DNA of 64,000 nt from NCBI RefSeq assembly GCF_010993975.1, contig NZ_JAACZO010000032.1, positions 62,001-126,000 of the forward strand, read 5' to 3'. Below the pieces are notes generated by a model. That model did no database searches. It was not told the origin of the DNA and saw only the letters and a list, made by a program, of their open reading frames with translations. The stretch is from Halomonas faecis. GTDB lineage: Bacteria; Pseudomonadota; Gammaproteobacteria; Pseudomonadales; Halomonadaceae. Shown one piece after another: positions 8,812 to 17,480 of the stretch; position 1 is the stretch's first letter, and every line of letters begins with the position of its first letter. The translations under genes were made by a program, and so were the position numbers.

Positions 8812-9795
8812 GTGGCCAGCGAATTCGACCTGATCGCCCGCCACTTCACGCCTGCCGCGCCGGCCAGCGATGCCGGCGTGGCGCTAGGCGTGGGTGACGA
8901 TTGCGCCCTGCTCTCTCCGCGCGCCGGCCAGCGCCTGGCGGTGAGCGTCGATACCTCGGTGGCCGACGTACACTTTCCCGCTGAAGCGCCGGCGGAGGCG
9001 ATCGGGCACCGGGCCCTGGCGGTGAGCCTCTCCGACCTGGCGGCCATGGGCGCCGAGGCGCGCTGGTGCCTGATGGCGCTGGCCATGAACGAGCCCGACG
9101 AGGCATGGATCGCCGACTACGCGAGGGGCTTTCACCGTCTCTGCGCGACCACCGGCACGGCCCTGGTGGGCGGCGACGTGACCTGCGGCACGCTGTCCAT
9201 CGGTGTCACGGTAATGGGTGAGGTGCCGCCGGAGCTGGCCCTGACGCGCAGCGGCGCGAGCGTCGGCGAATTGATCGCCGTGACGGGCTCGCTGGGAGGC
9301 GGTGCCGGCGGCCTGGCACTGTGGCAGCGGGGCGAGCGCGACCTCGCTCATCCGCTGTTGACCCGCTACCTGCGACCCCAGCCGCGGTTGGCGGCCGGCC
9401 AGGCGCTGCGCGGCCTGGCCACGGCCGCCATCGACATTTCCGACGGCCTGCTGGCCGACCTGGAGCATGTGCTGGAAGCCTCCGGCGTCGGTGCGCGTCT
9501 CGACCCCTCGGCCCTGCCCCTGGCCGAGGGGCTCGTCATGGCGCTGGGTGACGATGCCGCTCGCCGGGCAGCGCTCGCCGGCGGCGACGATTACGAGTTG
9601 CTGGTCACGCTTCCCGCTGCGCAGCTGGCCACGGCCCGGCAGCGACTCGCCGACATCGGGCTGGCGCTGAGTGTCGTCGGCGAGGTGAGCGAGACGCCGG
9701 GGATTGCCGGTGTCGAAGCGTCGGACGTGCGTGGCTGGCAGCATTTCGCGCCCCCCTTCGTGGGTGGGGCGCCTGGCCCGGGGAGGCGCCCATGA
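8812..9795 (+). CDS. thiL: Thiamine-monophosphate kinase
   Basis: A 327-residue kinase that phosphorylates thiamine monophosphate to the diphosphate cofactor. The N-terminus SEFDLIARHF and the motif GVGDDCALL are family signatures, as are DTSVADVHF, GGDVTCG and the DISDGLLADL metal/ATP site. A GTG start at 8812 is chosen because it lies 10 bases after nusB and yields the canonical N-terminus; the earlier ATG at 8719 lies inside nusB. The gene overlaps pgpA by ATGA. Confidence 0.92.
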   Translation: MASEFDLIARHFTPAAPASDAGVALGVGDDCALLSPRAGQRLAVSVDTSVADVHFPAEAPAEAIGHRALAVSLSDLAAMGAEARWCLMALAMNEPDEAWIADYARGFHRLCATTGTALVGGDVTCGTLSIGVTVMGEVPPELALTRSGASVGELIAVTGSLGGGAGGLALWQRGERDLAHPLLTRYLRPQPRLAAGQALRGLATAAIDISDGLLADLEHVLEASGVGARLDPSALPLAEGLVMALGDDAARRAALAGGDDYELLVTLPAAQLATARQRLADIGLALSVVGEVSETPGIAGVEASDVRGWQHFAPPFVGGAPGPGRRP

Positions 9796-10265
9796 ATCGC
9801 GCGCCAGCCAGCGTCTGGCACCGTCCCGTGCATTTCCTGGCCTTCGGGCTGGGTAGCGGGGCTCTGCCCTGGGCGCCGGGAACGGTGGGCACCCTGGCGG
9901 CCATTCCCTTCTATTGGTTGATGTCCGAGCTGCCCCTCGGCTGGTATCTGGGCATCGTGCTGGTGACCTTCTTCTGGGGCATCTGGCTGTGCGACAAGAC
10001 CTCGCGGGATCTCGGCGTGCACGATCACTCGGGGATCGTGTGGGACGAGTTCGTCGGCTACTGGTTCACCATGGCCGCGGTGCCTTTCTCCTGGGAGGCG
10101 GCCCTGTGGGGGTTCGTGCTGTTCCGCGTCTTCGACGTCTTCAAGCCCTGGCCGATTCGCTGGGCGGACCGCCGCGTCGCCGGTGGCTTCGGCATCATGA
10201 TCGACGACATCCTGGCCGGGATCTATGCCTGGAGCACCATGCACCTGTGGCTGTGGCTTCACTGA
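9792..10265 (+). CDS. pgpA: Phosphatidylglycerophosphatase A
   Basis: A 157-residue integral membrane enzyme that dephosphorylates phosphatidylglycerophosphate to phosphatidylglycerol. The PgpA signatures GSGALPWAPGTVGTLAAIP, VWDEFVGYW and FDVFKPWPI are present, and the final segment GIMIDDILAGIYA carries the conserved acidic pair. Three or four hydrophobic helices are visible. Its place directly after thiL is standard for gammaproteobacteria. Confidence 0.93.
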   Translation: MNRAPASVWHRPVHFLAFGLGSGALPWAPGTVGTLAAIPFYWLMSELPLGWYLGIVLVTFFWGIWLCDKTSRDLGVHDHSGIVWDEFVGYWFTMAAVPFSWEAALWGFVLFRVFDVFKPWPIRWADRRVAGGFGIMIDDILAGIYAWSTMHLWLWLH

Positions 10266-10348
10266 GCGCGCCTCCAGCGTGAGAGCGCCGAGAACGGCGG
10301 TGGCTACACTCACCATGAGGATTGCCGGTGAGGCGACAAGGAGGCCCC

Positions 10349-11587
10349 ATGCGCAAGGAACGGCTCATCGTGCCCGTACTGGCCGTGCTGCTGCTGGCTT
10401 GGCTGGCGGGGCAGGGCATTTCCAGCCTGCTCTTCGAGCGCGAAATGGCGCGTGCCATGGACGACCTTGCCGCCCGGGGCGAGTTGACGGTCGAACGCCA
10501 CGACGTGGAGCAGGGCTGGTGGTCTTCCTCGGGTCGCATTCGCCTTGCGCCGCTGTTCGGCGATGCCTGGCAGCTCGAGCTCGATTACGAAGCCCAGCAC
10601 GGAGTGCTGACCACCGAGCTGACGGGCAAGGCCGTCATCCGCCACGGTGCCGACGGCACGCGACTGTTCGGCGACTCCTTGCCGGCCGCCGCACCGCGCT
10701 GGCAGGCCAGCTACCGTACCCTCAGCGGCATACTGGAAGGTGGGGTTCGGCTGTCGCCGTTTCGTATCACCCAGGAGGACCGCGAGCTGAACTTCGGCGG
10801 TGGTCAGTTCCATTTCAGCGGCGTCTATGGCGATTGGCGGTTGCAGGGGCGGCTGGATGAATGGCGGCTCTCCGATGGCGATACGTGGCTGGCATCGGGG
10901 CCCATGGTGCTCGACAGCCAGTACGCCTATACCGAGGGTGCCGAGGCCTTCACCCAGAAGGACCGCCTGGAGGTCGCCTCGCTCACCTGGCACCAGCCCG
11001 ACCTCGAGCTCGATGCGCACGATCTGGTTCTGGTCAATCGCATGACCCTGGACGACCAGGAGCTGCGCCTGCGCGTCGACCTGGATCTGGGCCAGGTGCT
11101 CACCGCCGATCAGGTATTGCTCACCGGCGCCGTGGATGCCGAGCTGTCACGTCTGCATGGCGATTCGCTGCGACGCACCATGCAGCGTCTGCGCAGCCTG
11201 GCCGCCAGCGGTGATCGAGCGCTCGATGGTCGGGCGCTCCTGGCCGAACTGGAACCGTTGCTACTGGGCAGCCTCCAGGACTCGCCGCGTCTCGATCTGC
11301 TCGAACTCGATCTCGACAGCCCGATGATGAAGCTCTCGGCTCAGGTCGACGGGGCGCTCTTCTTCGATGGCAGCGACCTCGACGAACTGAGCCTGGTGGG
11401 GCTGGATGACCCTGAGATGCAGGCCCGGTGGCGCCGCCGCCTCGATGGCGACTTCGTGTGGCACGAGCTGCCCACGGTGGTGGCGCTGTGGCTCGGTCTG
11501 CCGTTGGATACCCGCACGCTGCAGATCGACGTCGCCCGCGGCCAGGTCAGGGTGAACGGGCGGCCGTTGCCTCCATTGCGTCGTTAG
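10349..11587 (+). CDS. DUF945 (YdgA-like) family protein
   Basis: A 412-residue protein with an N-terminal membrane anchor or signal (VPVLAVLLLAWLAGQGISSLLF) and a long, beta-rich periplasmic region. The segment DVEQGWWSSSGRIRL, with the tryptophan pair after a short membrane anchor, is typical of the YdgA/DUF945 group. The function of this family is not established. The ATG at 10349 is preceded by a strong AAGGAGG at 10338-10344. The gene stands alone between pgpA and lon. Confidence 0.75.
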   Translation: MRKERLIVPVLAVLLLAWLAGQGISSLLFEREMARAMDDLAARGELTVERHDVEQGWWSSSGRIRLAPLFGDAWQLELDYEAQHGVLTTELTGKAVIRHGADGTRLFGDSLPAAAPRWQASYRTLSGILEGGVRLSPFRITQEDRELNFGGGQFHFSGVYGDWRLQGRLDEWRLSDGDTWLASGPMVLDSQYAYTEGAEAFTQKDRLEVASLTWHQPDLELDAHDLVLVNRMTLDDQELRLRVDLDLGQVLTADQVLLTGAVDAELSRLHGDSLRRTMQRLRSLAASGDRALDGRALLAELEPLLLGSLQDSPRLDLLELDLDSPMMKLSAQVDGALFFDGSDLDELSLVGLDDPEMQARWRRRLDGDFVWHELPTVVALWLGLPLDTRTLQIDVARGQVRVNGRPLPPLRR

Positions 11588-11598
11588 CCTCTTCATGA

Positions 11599-11626
11599 CT
11601 TGAAGTCGACGCTCTCTGCCCGCATT
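11599..11626 (+). promoter_or_regulatory. Putative sigma32 heat-shock promoter of lon
   Basis: CTTGAA (11599-11604), a 14-base spacer and CCCGCATT (11619-11626) fit the sigma32 consensus (CTTGAA, 11-16 bases, CCCCATNT) with one mismatch in the -10 element. Transcription from it would start near 11633 and leave a leader of about 34 bases before the lon ATG. Lon is a classical heat-shock gene. Confidence 0.65.
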
Positions 11627-11666
11627 CCACAGGTCAGTAGCTAATCGGCTTCAGGACGAGGATTCC

Positions 11667-14105
11667 ATGAGCGAGTACGATCGGGACGACCAGGAATGGC
11701 AACAGGCACGTGAGGTGAATGACGAGACGCTGGCGCGTTCCGATGGAGAGTGGGATGAATCCACCGGACATGCGGTGGTGCCGGCCAGCGAATCGCTGCC
11801 GGAGCGCATCTATCTGCTGCCCATCCACAACCGCCCCTTCTTTCCCGCACAGGTACAGCCTCTGGTGATCAACCGGGAGCGCTGGGAAGAGACCGTGCGG
11901 CGGGTCGGCAACACGCCGCATCACATTCTCGGGGTGGCCTTCGTCGGCGACATCGGGTCCGAAGAGCTCGACCATGAGGCTTTTCCGCAGATCGGTACCG
12001 CCGTGAAGATGCACAAGCTGCACGGGGAAGACCAGCAGCTGCAATTCATCGCCCAGGGGCTGCGGCGCTTTCGTATTCTGCGCTGGCTCTCCAAGGAACC
12101 GCCCTATCTCGTCGAGGTGACCTATCCCCGCGAGGCGGTGGACGCCGAGGATGACGAGACCCGGGCGTATGCCATGGCGATCATCAACGGCATCAAGGAA
12201 CTGCTGCCGATCAACCCGCTGTACGGCGAGGAGCTCAAGCACTATCTCAACCGCTTCAGCCCCCACGAGCCGGGGCCGTTGACCGACTTCGCCGCTGCCA
12301 TCACCTCGGCCAAGGGGTACGAGCTGCAGGCCGTGCTCGACACCCTGCCGGTACAGGCGCGCATGGAGCGCGTGCTACCCCTGCTGCGCAAGGAGATCGA
12401 TGTCGCCCATCTGCAGACGGAGATCAGCGAGCAGGTCAACGCGCAGATGCAGGAGCGCCAGCGCGAGTTCTTCCTGCGCGAACAGCTCAAGGTGATCCAG
12501 CGCGAGCTGGGGATCTCCAAGGACGACCGCGAGAACGACGTCGACACCTTCCGCGATCGTCTGGAGGGGCTCACGGTGCCGCCCAAGGTGCTGACCCGCA
12601 TCGAGGAGGAGCTCGACAAGCTCTCGGTGCTCGAGACCGGCTCGCCGGAGTACGGCACCACGCGCAACTACCTCGACTGGCTGACCAGCATGCCGTGGGG
12701 CGTGCGCAGCGAAGACAAGCTCGACCTGGCTCAGGCGCGAACCGTGCTCGACCGCGACCATGACGGTCTCAAGGACGTCAAGGAGCGCATCATCGAGTTC
12801 CTTGCCGAAGGCACCTTCAAGGGCGACGTGGGAGGCTCCATCCTGCTGCTCGTCGGCCCGCCCGGCGTCGGCAAGACATCGGTCGGCCGCTCCATCGCCG
12901 AGGCGCTGGGTCGCGAGTTCTATCGCTTCTCGGTGGGTGGCATGCGCGACGAGGCGGAGATCAAGGGGCACCGGCGCACCTATATCGGCGCCATGCCCGG
13001 CAAGCTCGTCCAGGCGCTCAAGGAAGTCGAGGTCGAGAATCCGGTGATCATGCTCGACGAGGTCGACAAGCTCGGTCAGTCGTTCCAGGGCGACCCTGCG
13101 TCGGCGCTGCTCGAGGTGCTCGACCCGGAGCAGAACGTCGACTTCCTCGATCACTACCTCGATGTGCGGCTGGATCTCTCCAAGGTGCTCTTCGTGTGCA
13201 CCGCCAATACCCTGGACTCGATTCCCGGCCCACTGCTCGACCGCATGGAGCAGATTCGCCTCTCCGGCTACATCGCCGAAGAGAAGATGGCCATCGCCAA
13301 GCACCATCTGTGGCCCAAGCTGCTCAAGCGCGACCGCATCGCCAAGAAGCGCATCAACCTCACCGATGCCGCACTGCGCCAGGTGATCGAGGGCTATGCC
13401 CGCGAAGCGGGGGTGCGCCAGCTGGAGAAGCAGCTGCACCGCATCGTTCGCAAGGCGGCGGTCAAGCTGTTGGAGAACGACCAGCAGTCGGTACGGGTTT
13501 CGGTGAACAACCTGGAGTCCTACCTGGGTGCGCCGCTGTTCCGCAAGGAGCGGGTGCTCGAGGGCGAAGGCGTGGTCACGGGGCTGGCCTGGACGGCCAT
13601 GGGCGGTGCCACCCTGCCCGTGGAGGCGGGCAAGGTTCATGGGCTGGATCGCGGCTTCAAGCTCACCGGTCAGCTCGGCGACGTCATGAAGGAGTCCGCC
13701 AACATCGCCTACAGCTACGTGCTGGGGCACCTGGCCGATTACGGGGCCGACGCCGACTTTTTCGACTCCGCCTTCGTGCACCTGCATGTGCCGGAGGGCG
13801 CTACGCCCAAGGATGGCCCCTCCGCCGGGGTGACCATGACCACGGCGCTGCTGTCGCTGGCCAAGCATCGGGCCATCGACCGGTCGCTGGCGATGACCGG
13901 CGAGCTGACGCTCACCGGTCAGGTGCTGCCGGTGGGCGGCATTCGCGAGAAGGTCATCGCCGCCCGGCGCAGCGAGATCTTCGAAGTGATCTTGCCCGAT
14001 GCCAACCGCCGCGACTACGACGAGCTGCCCGACTACCTCAAGGAGGGCATGACGGTGCACTTCGCCAAGCACTATCGGGACGTGGCCAAGGTGGTGTTCG
14101 GCTAG
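11667..14105 (+). CDS. lon: ATP-dependent protease Lon
   Basis: An 812-residue cytoplasmic AAA+ protease for damaged and regulatory proteins. After a charged extension of about 45 residues comes the LON substrate-binding domain (IYLLPIHNRPFFPAQ onward). Walker A is GPPGVGKT (397-404), and the proteolytic domain has catalytic S719 in DGPSAG and K762 in REKV. It ends MTVHFAKHYRDVAKVVFG. It is longer at the N-terminus than E. coli Lon and of the Lon-2 type seen beside or instead of the clp-linked copy; whether a second lon exists cannot be seen. The last 19 codons recur at 36403-36459, at the far end of the hydrogenase cluster. Confidence 0.95.
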   Translation: MSEYDRDDQEWQQAREVNDETLARSDGEWDESTGHAVVPASESLPERIYLLPIHNRPFFPAQVQPLVINRERWEETVRRVGNTPHHILGVAFVGDIGSEELDHEAFPQIGTAVKMHKLHGEDQQLQFIAQGLRRFRILRWLSKEPPYLVEVTYPREAVDAEDDETRAYAMAIINGIKELLPINPLYGEELKHYLNRFSPHEPGPLTDFAAAITSAKGYELQAVLDTLPVQARMERVLPLLRKEIDVAHLQTEISEQVNAQMQERQREFFLREQLKVIQRELGISKDDRENDVDTFRDRLEGLTVPPKVLTRIEEELDKLSVLETGSPEYGTTRNYLDWLTSMPWGVRSEDKLDLAQARTVLDRDHDGLKDVKERIIEFLAEGTFKGDVGGSILLLVGPPGVGKTSVGRSIAEALGREFYRFSVGGMRDEAEIKGHRRTYIGAMPGKLVQALKEVEVENPVIMLDEVDKLGQSFQGDPASALLEVLDPEQNVDFLDHYLDVRLDLSKVLFVCTANTLDSIPGPLLDRMEQIRLSGYIAEEKMAIAKHHLWPKLLKRDRIAKKRINLTDAALRQVIEGYAREAGVRQLEKQLHRIVRKAAVKLLENDQQSVRVSVNNLESYLGAPLFRKERVLEGEGVVTGLAWTAMGGATLPVEAGKVHGLDRGFKLTGQLGDVMKESANIAYSYVLGHLADYGADADFFDSAFVHLHVPEGATPKDGPSAGVTMTTALLSLAKHRAIDRSLAMTGELTLTGQVLPVGGIREKVIAARRSEIFEVILPDANRRDYDELPDYLKEGMTVHFAKHYRDVAKVVFG

Positions 14106-14129
14106 GGATGACCCACCGTCGAGCGGTCC

Positions 14130-14161
14130 GGCCCGGTTCCAAATGGCAACGGAATCGGGCC
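14130..14161 (+). terminator. Hairpin between convergent lon and hupE
   Basis: GGCCCGGTTCC (14130-14140) pairs with GGAATCGGGCC (14151-14161) around a 10-base loop, with one G-T pair. It lies between the converging 3' ends of lon and hupE and probably serves both as a terminator. There is no long T-run on either side. Confidence 0.55.
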
Positions 14162-14171
14162 AGGCGTATCT

Positions 14172-14804
14172 TCAGCCGATGACGAGCAGCGCACCGGCAG
14201 TGCTGATGGCCACACCCAGGCTGCGCAGCAGCAGGCCGCTGCTAGGGGGGCTGAGCCAGTTTCCGAGTTGGCGGCCGGCCTGGGTGATGGCCAGCGTTGC
14301 CAGAACGAAGCCAGCGGGATAGAACAGCAGTGAAGCGCCCGGAGGCATTTCGCTGCCGTGCGCGTGGCCGTGAAAGAGCATGAATAGCACGACCAGGGCC
14401 GCACCGAGGAGGCCCGGCAGCGTTAGCAGGGCCGTGATCAGCAGGCCGGCTAGCACCACCGATATGGCGATGCCGAATTCCACGCCCGGCAGGCTCGCTC
14501 CGCCCCAGGCCATGCCCGCGCCCAGCAGCATGCCGGCAACGGCGAGTATCGGCGTGACGCTACCCAGGAGGCCCGGCTGGCGCAGGCTCCAGATGCCGAT
14601 GGCCAACATGGCCAGCAGGTGATCGACCCCCAGCAGCGGGTGGAAGAGCCCCGCGAGGAAGCCGTCATGGACGCTGCCCGTGTGCCCGGGGTGCGCCATT
14701 GCCGGGTGCGCAAACAGCAGCAGGAGGAGGCTCACCGCCAGGGGCATGAAACGAATCAAGGCGCTGGGCGAGGTGGCTGTGCTCGTCTCTTCTGTTGGGA
14801 TCAT
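14172..14804 (-). CDS. hupE: HupE/UreJ-family membrane protein, probable nickel permease
   Basis: A 210-residue membrane protein with a signal peptide ending in HPAMA (about residue 38) and roughly six hydrophobic helices. The mature N-terminus begins HPGHTGSVHDG, and the family motif FHPLLGVDH is present; both are histidine-rich and associated with nickel transport. A second histidine cluster is FHGHAHG. HupE feeds nickel to [NiFe]-hydrogenase assembly. The start at 14804 follows GAGAGAG; in-frame codons further upstream would run through the sigma54 promoter. It is transcribed away from hybO. Confidence 0.85.
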   Translation of the reverse strand: MIPTEETSTATSPSALIRFMPLAVSLLLLLFAHPAMAHPGHTGSVHDGFLAGLFHPLLGVDHLLAMLAIGIWSLRQPGLLGSVTPILAVAGMLLGAGMAWGGASLPGVEFGIAISVVLAGLLITALLTLPGLLGAALVVLFMLFHGHAHGSEMPPGASLLFYPAGFVLATLAITQAGRQLGNWLSPPSSGLLLRSLGVAISTAGALLVIG

Positions 14805-14880
14805 CAGGTCTCTCTCTAGCTTTGTTGGTGGCGTACCCGTACCCGAAGGCTCTCGACCACTGGCCGGTGATCGGGTTTTA

Positions 14881-14896
14881 AGCAAGTTGAGTGCCA
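14881..14896 (-). promoter_or_regulatory. Sigma54 promoter of hupE
   Basis: On the minus strand the sequence is TGGCACTCAACTTGCT. It has TGGCAC, then TTGCT, with the invariant GG and GC exactly 12 bases apart, which is a near-perfect -24/-12 element. It implies a start near 14870 and a leader of about 65 bases before the hupE ATG. It fits activation by HoxA, encoded in the same island. Confidence 0.75.
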
Positions 14897-15100
14897 GTTT
14901 TTCTTTTCGGCTTTCCTTCCATGTAGATGACAGATAAAGCGCCGTGCAGAGCCTTGCAAAGGTGGATATCTGCTTTCCAGTTTGGGATGGCGTGTTGGAA
15001 GCCTGGTATCCATTAGCGGCTTTCCATGGCGGCATGAAGTCTTGCTCCAGATGCTGTATCGCCCCCTAGTCCCTTGCTTTGGCTGCCCTTGAAGCAACGC

Positions 15101-15116
15101 TGGCATGTTTTCTGCT
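15101..15116 (+). promoter_or_regulatory. Sigma54 promoter of the hyb operon
   Basis: TGGCATGTTTTCTGCT has the -24 GG and -12 GC at the required 12-base interval, with mismatches at TGGCAT (for TGGCAC) and CTGC (for TTGC). Transcription would begin near 15127, leaving about 108 bases before the hybO ATG. It is weaker than the hupE element. Confidence 0.65.
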
Positions 15117-15235
15117 CCATGATCATTGTCCGGGCAGTGCCATGGAGCGTCATGGCCGGCCTTGGGCCAACCAATAAGAAGAAACCGTGGCCTCCATGGC
15201 TCCGGCAATGGTGGCAATGGTTAGGGGAGAAAGGC

Positions 15236-16456
15236 ATGCCATATTCAACCGACTGTGACGAGAGCGAGGGATTCGAGCAGTCATATCGAAACATCGAGAC
15301 ACGGTTGCAGGTATCGCGCCGGGACTTCGTCAAGTTCTGTGCCGGGGTGGCGGCGACCCTGGGCCTGCCAGCCAGCATGGCGCCCAGGATTGCCGAGGCA
15401 GTAGAGCAGCGGGTCGAACAGGCTGCGAAACGCCCGGCGGTCATCTGGCTGTCGGGGCAGGAGTGCACGGGCTGCACGGAATCCTTGCTGCGTTCCAACC
15501 ATCCGACTGTCGAGCGGCTTATCATGGACATGATCTCGCTCGACTATCATTACGTCCTGGCGGCGGCGGCCGGGCATCAGGTCAACGCCGCGAAGAAGGC
15601 GTCGATGAAGGAGAACAAGGGCAACTACCTGCTGGTAGTCGACGGCGCCGTGCCCACCAAGGACGGCGGCATCTACTGCAAGATAGCCGGCAAGCCCTTC
15701 ATCGAGCACGTTGAGGAAGCCGCCGAGAATGCGGCGGCAATCATCAGCATCGGTTCCTGCGCTGCCTGGGGCGGCATTCCTTCCAGTGGCCCCAACCCTA
15801 CGGGTGCCGTGGGTGTGGGCGAAGTGCTGCCCGGCAAGACTGTCATCAATGTGCCGGGCTGCCCGCCGAACCCTTACAATTTCCTGTCTACGGTCATTCA
15901 CTTCCTGACCCTAGGCACCCTCCCGGAACTCGACCAGTACGGGCGGCCCACCTTTGCCTATGGGCGGCTGATTCACGAGCACTGCGAGCGGCGAGCCCAC
16001 TTCGATGCGGGTCGATTCGCAGCTCGCTTTGGCGATGAGGGGCATCGCCAGGGCTGGTGTCTCTACAAGCTGGGCTGCAAGGGCCCGGAAACCTACGCCA
16101 ACTGCCCGGTTATCCTCTTCGGTGACGTGGGTTCGGGAAGCTGGCCGGTGGGTACGGGTCATCCCTGCTTCGGCTGCAGCGAGCAGGGAGTAGGGTTCAC
16201 CAAGGCCACTCATGAGCTGGCCACCGTCAAGACGCACACCCCACCCAATGCGTTTCCCGGCACCGCCGAGCCGCGCGGTCAGGGGAGCAGCGTCACCGCC
16301 GCGGCGTTGCTGGCGGCGGCCGGTGGCGCCCTGCTGGGTGCGACGGCGGCTGGTGCCCTGCGGTTGAAACGCGACGAGAGCACGGCGTCGGCTCAGGTCG
16401 ATGCCCACGACCGTGACGAGGCCAGTCGCGATCACGCCAGTCGCGATCAAGCCTAG
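15236..16456 (+). CDS. hybO: [NiFe]-hydrogenase small subunit, HybO type
   Basis: A 406-residue electron-transfer subunit of a membrane-bound, periplasm-facing uptake hydrogenase. A long Tat leader carries SRRDFVKFC (27-35). The proximal-cluster motif is ECTGCTES (C77, C80). SCAAWGG, PGCPPNP, YGRLIHEHCERR and the C-rich medial/distal region (GHPCFGCSEQG) follow. A C-terminal hydrophobic helix (about 360-385) would anchor it. Positions that are extra cysteines in O2-tolerant enzymes are glycine here (CTGC, WGG), so an ordinary, O2-sensitive proximal [4Fe-4S] cluster is predicted. Sequence and gene order hybO-A-B-C match E. coli hydrogenase 2 (group 1c). The start has GGGGAGAAAGG upstream. Confidence 0.93.
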   Translation: MPYSTDCDESEGFEQSYRNIETRLQVSRRDFVKFCAGVAATLGLPASMAPRIAEAVEQRVEQAAKRPAVIWLSGQECTGCTESLLRSNHPTVERLIMDMISLDYHYVLAAAAGHQVNAAKKASMKENKGNYLLVVDGAVPTKDGGIYCKIAGKPFIEHVEEAAENAAAIISIGSCAAWGGIPSSGPNPTGAVGVGEVLPGKTVINVPGCPPNPYNFLSTVIHFLTLGTLPELDQYGRPTFAYGRLIHEHCERRAHFDAGRFAARFGDEGHRQGWCLYKLGCKGPETYANCPVILFGDVGSGSWPVGTGHPCFGCSEQGVGFTKATHELATVKTHTPPNAFPGTAEPRGQGSSVTAAALLAAAGGALLGATAAGALRLKRDESTASAQVDAHDRDEASRDHASRDQA

Positions 16457-16465
16457 GAGGGAGCC

Positions 16466-17476
16466 ATGAACCGACGAGATTTCCTCAAAGGCATGGCCGG
16501 CGGGGCGGGGGCTGTGGCGGCAGGTGGGGCCACGACAGCAGACGCTCGGCCCAACCGGGAGCCAGCGCCGGAGGCGGTGGCCATGCTGTTCGACTCGACC
16601 CTGTGCGTGGGCTGCAAGGCGTGCGTGACGAACTGCAAGACGGTCAATGGCATGCCGCCGGAGGCACTGGCCGACGAGCGTTTGCCGCTGTGGGATTCTG
16701 CTCCCGGACTGTCGGCCAAGACGCTCAACGTGATCCAGGCCTATACCGATGGCAGCGCTGAAGTGAAGGACCGCGAGCAGGACGGCTTCGCCTTCGTCAA
16801 GCGCAACTGCATGCACTGTGTCGACCCGGGCTGCGTCTCGGTGTGTCCGGTCAGCGCCATGACCAAGGACGGCAACAACGGCATCGTCTATCACGATCCC
16901 GATGCCTGCATTGGCTGTCGCTACTGCGTCTTCGCCTGCCCCTATGACGTGCCCAAGTTCGACTTCGAGTCGTCGTATGGAACCATCAACAAGTGCCAGT
17001 TCTGCAACCAGCGCGGCGTGGAACGACTGGACCACGGCCTGTTGCCGGGCTGTGTGGAGGCGTGCCCGACCGGCGCCACGCTGTTCGGCACCCGGGAAGA
17101 GATGCTCGAGGAGGCCCGGCGGCGTCTGTCGCTGACTCCTGGCAGTGAATATGCCTATCCGCGGGAAACCCTCGATGCCGGCCTGGAGGTGACGTCCACA
17201 GTGCCGGCCTACTACCCGACGATCTATGGCGAGAAGGAGGGCGGCGGTACCCAGGTGCTGCACCTGTCCGGGGTCGCCTTCGACAAGCTGGGCCTGCCGA
17301 TTCTGCCCGAACGCTCCTATGCGTCGCGATCCGAAGGGCTGCTCGGCACCATCTACAAAGGCATGTTCGCCCCCGTGGCGCTGTTTGCCGGCATGGCCTG
17401 GTTTGCCCGTCGCAACCTGCAACGCCAGGCGGAAACCGAAACCCAGCGCGCTGACGCGCATGATGACAGGGGGTGA
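16466..17476 (+). CDS. hybA: Periplasmic ferredoxin-like subunit HybA
   Basis: A 336-residue iron-sulfur protein that passes electrons from the small subunit to the membrane subunit. It begins with a Tat signal (NRRDFLKG, then AGAVAAGG). Four cysteine clusters follow: CVGCKACVTNC, CMHCVDPGCVSVCP, CIGCRYCVFACP, and CQFCN with CVEACP, enough for four [4Fe-4S] centres. A hydrophobic segment near the C-terminus (MFAPVALFAGMAWFA) should anchor it. It lies 9 bases after hybO, with TAGGAGGGA upstream of the ATG. Confidence 0.92.
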   Translation: MNRRDFLKGMAGGAGAVAAGGATTADARPNREPAPEAVAMLFDSTLCVGCKACVTNCKTVNGMPPEALADERLPLWDSAPGLSAKTLNVIQAYTDGSAEVKDREQDGFAFVKRNCMHCVDPGCVSVCPVSAMTKDGNNGIVYHDPDACIGCRYCVFACPYDVPKFDFESSYGTINKCQFCNQRGVERLDHGLLPGCVEACPTGATLFGTREEMLEEARRRLSLTPGSEYAYPRETLDAGLEVTSTVPAYYPTIYGEKEGGGTQVLHLSGVAFDKLGLPILPERSYASRSEGLLGTIYKGMFAPVALFAGMAWFARRNLQRQAETETQRADAHDDRG

Positions 17477-17480
17477 CGAG

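Larger units (their letters stand above)
14805..15235. promoter_or_regulatory. Divergent hupE/hybO control region
   Basis: This 431-base space between hupE (minus) and hybO (plus) has no convincing gene. It is less GC-rich than its neighbours. It holds one sigma54-type promoter facing each way (14881-14896 minus and 15101-15116 plus), leaving about 200 bases between them for upstream activator sites. I could not identify a clear HoxA or IHF site by eye; TTGAAGCAA at 15089-15097 has a spacer too short for the TTG-N5-CAA pattern reported for HupR. Confidence 0.7.

Noticed and set aside
12375-14072. Long open frame on the minus strand opposite lon (565 codons)
   Set aside because: It mirrors the codon pattern of a clear Lon gene in high-GC DNA, has no recognisable domain and overlaps the gene completely. 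The same applies to long antisense frames opposite ttrA, hypF, ilvD and gshA.
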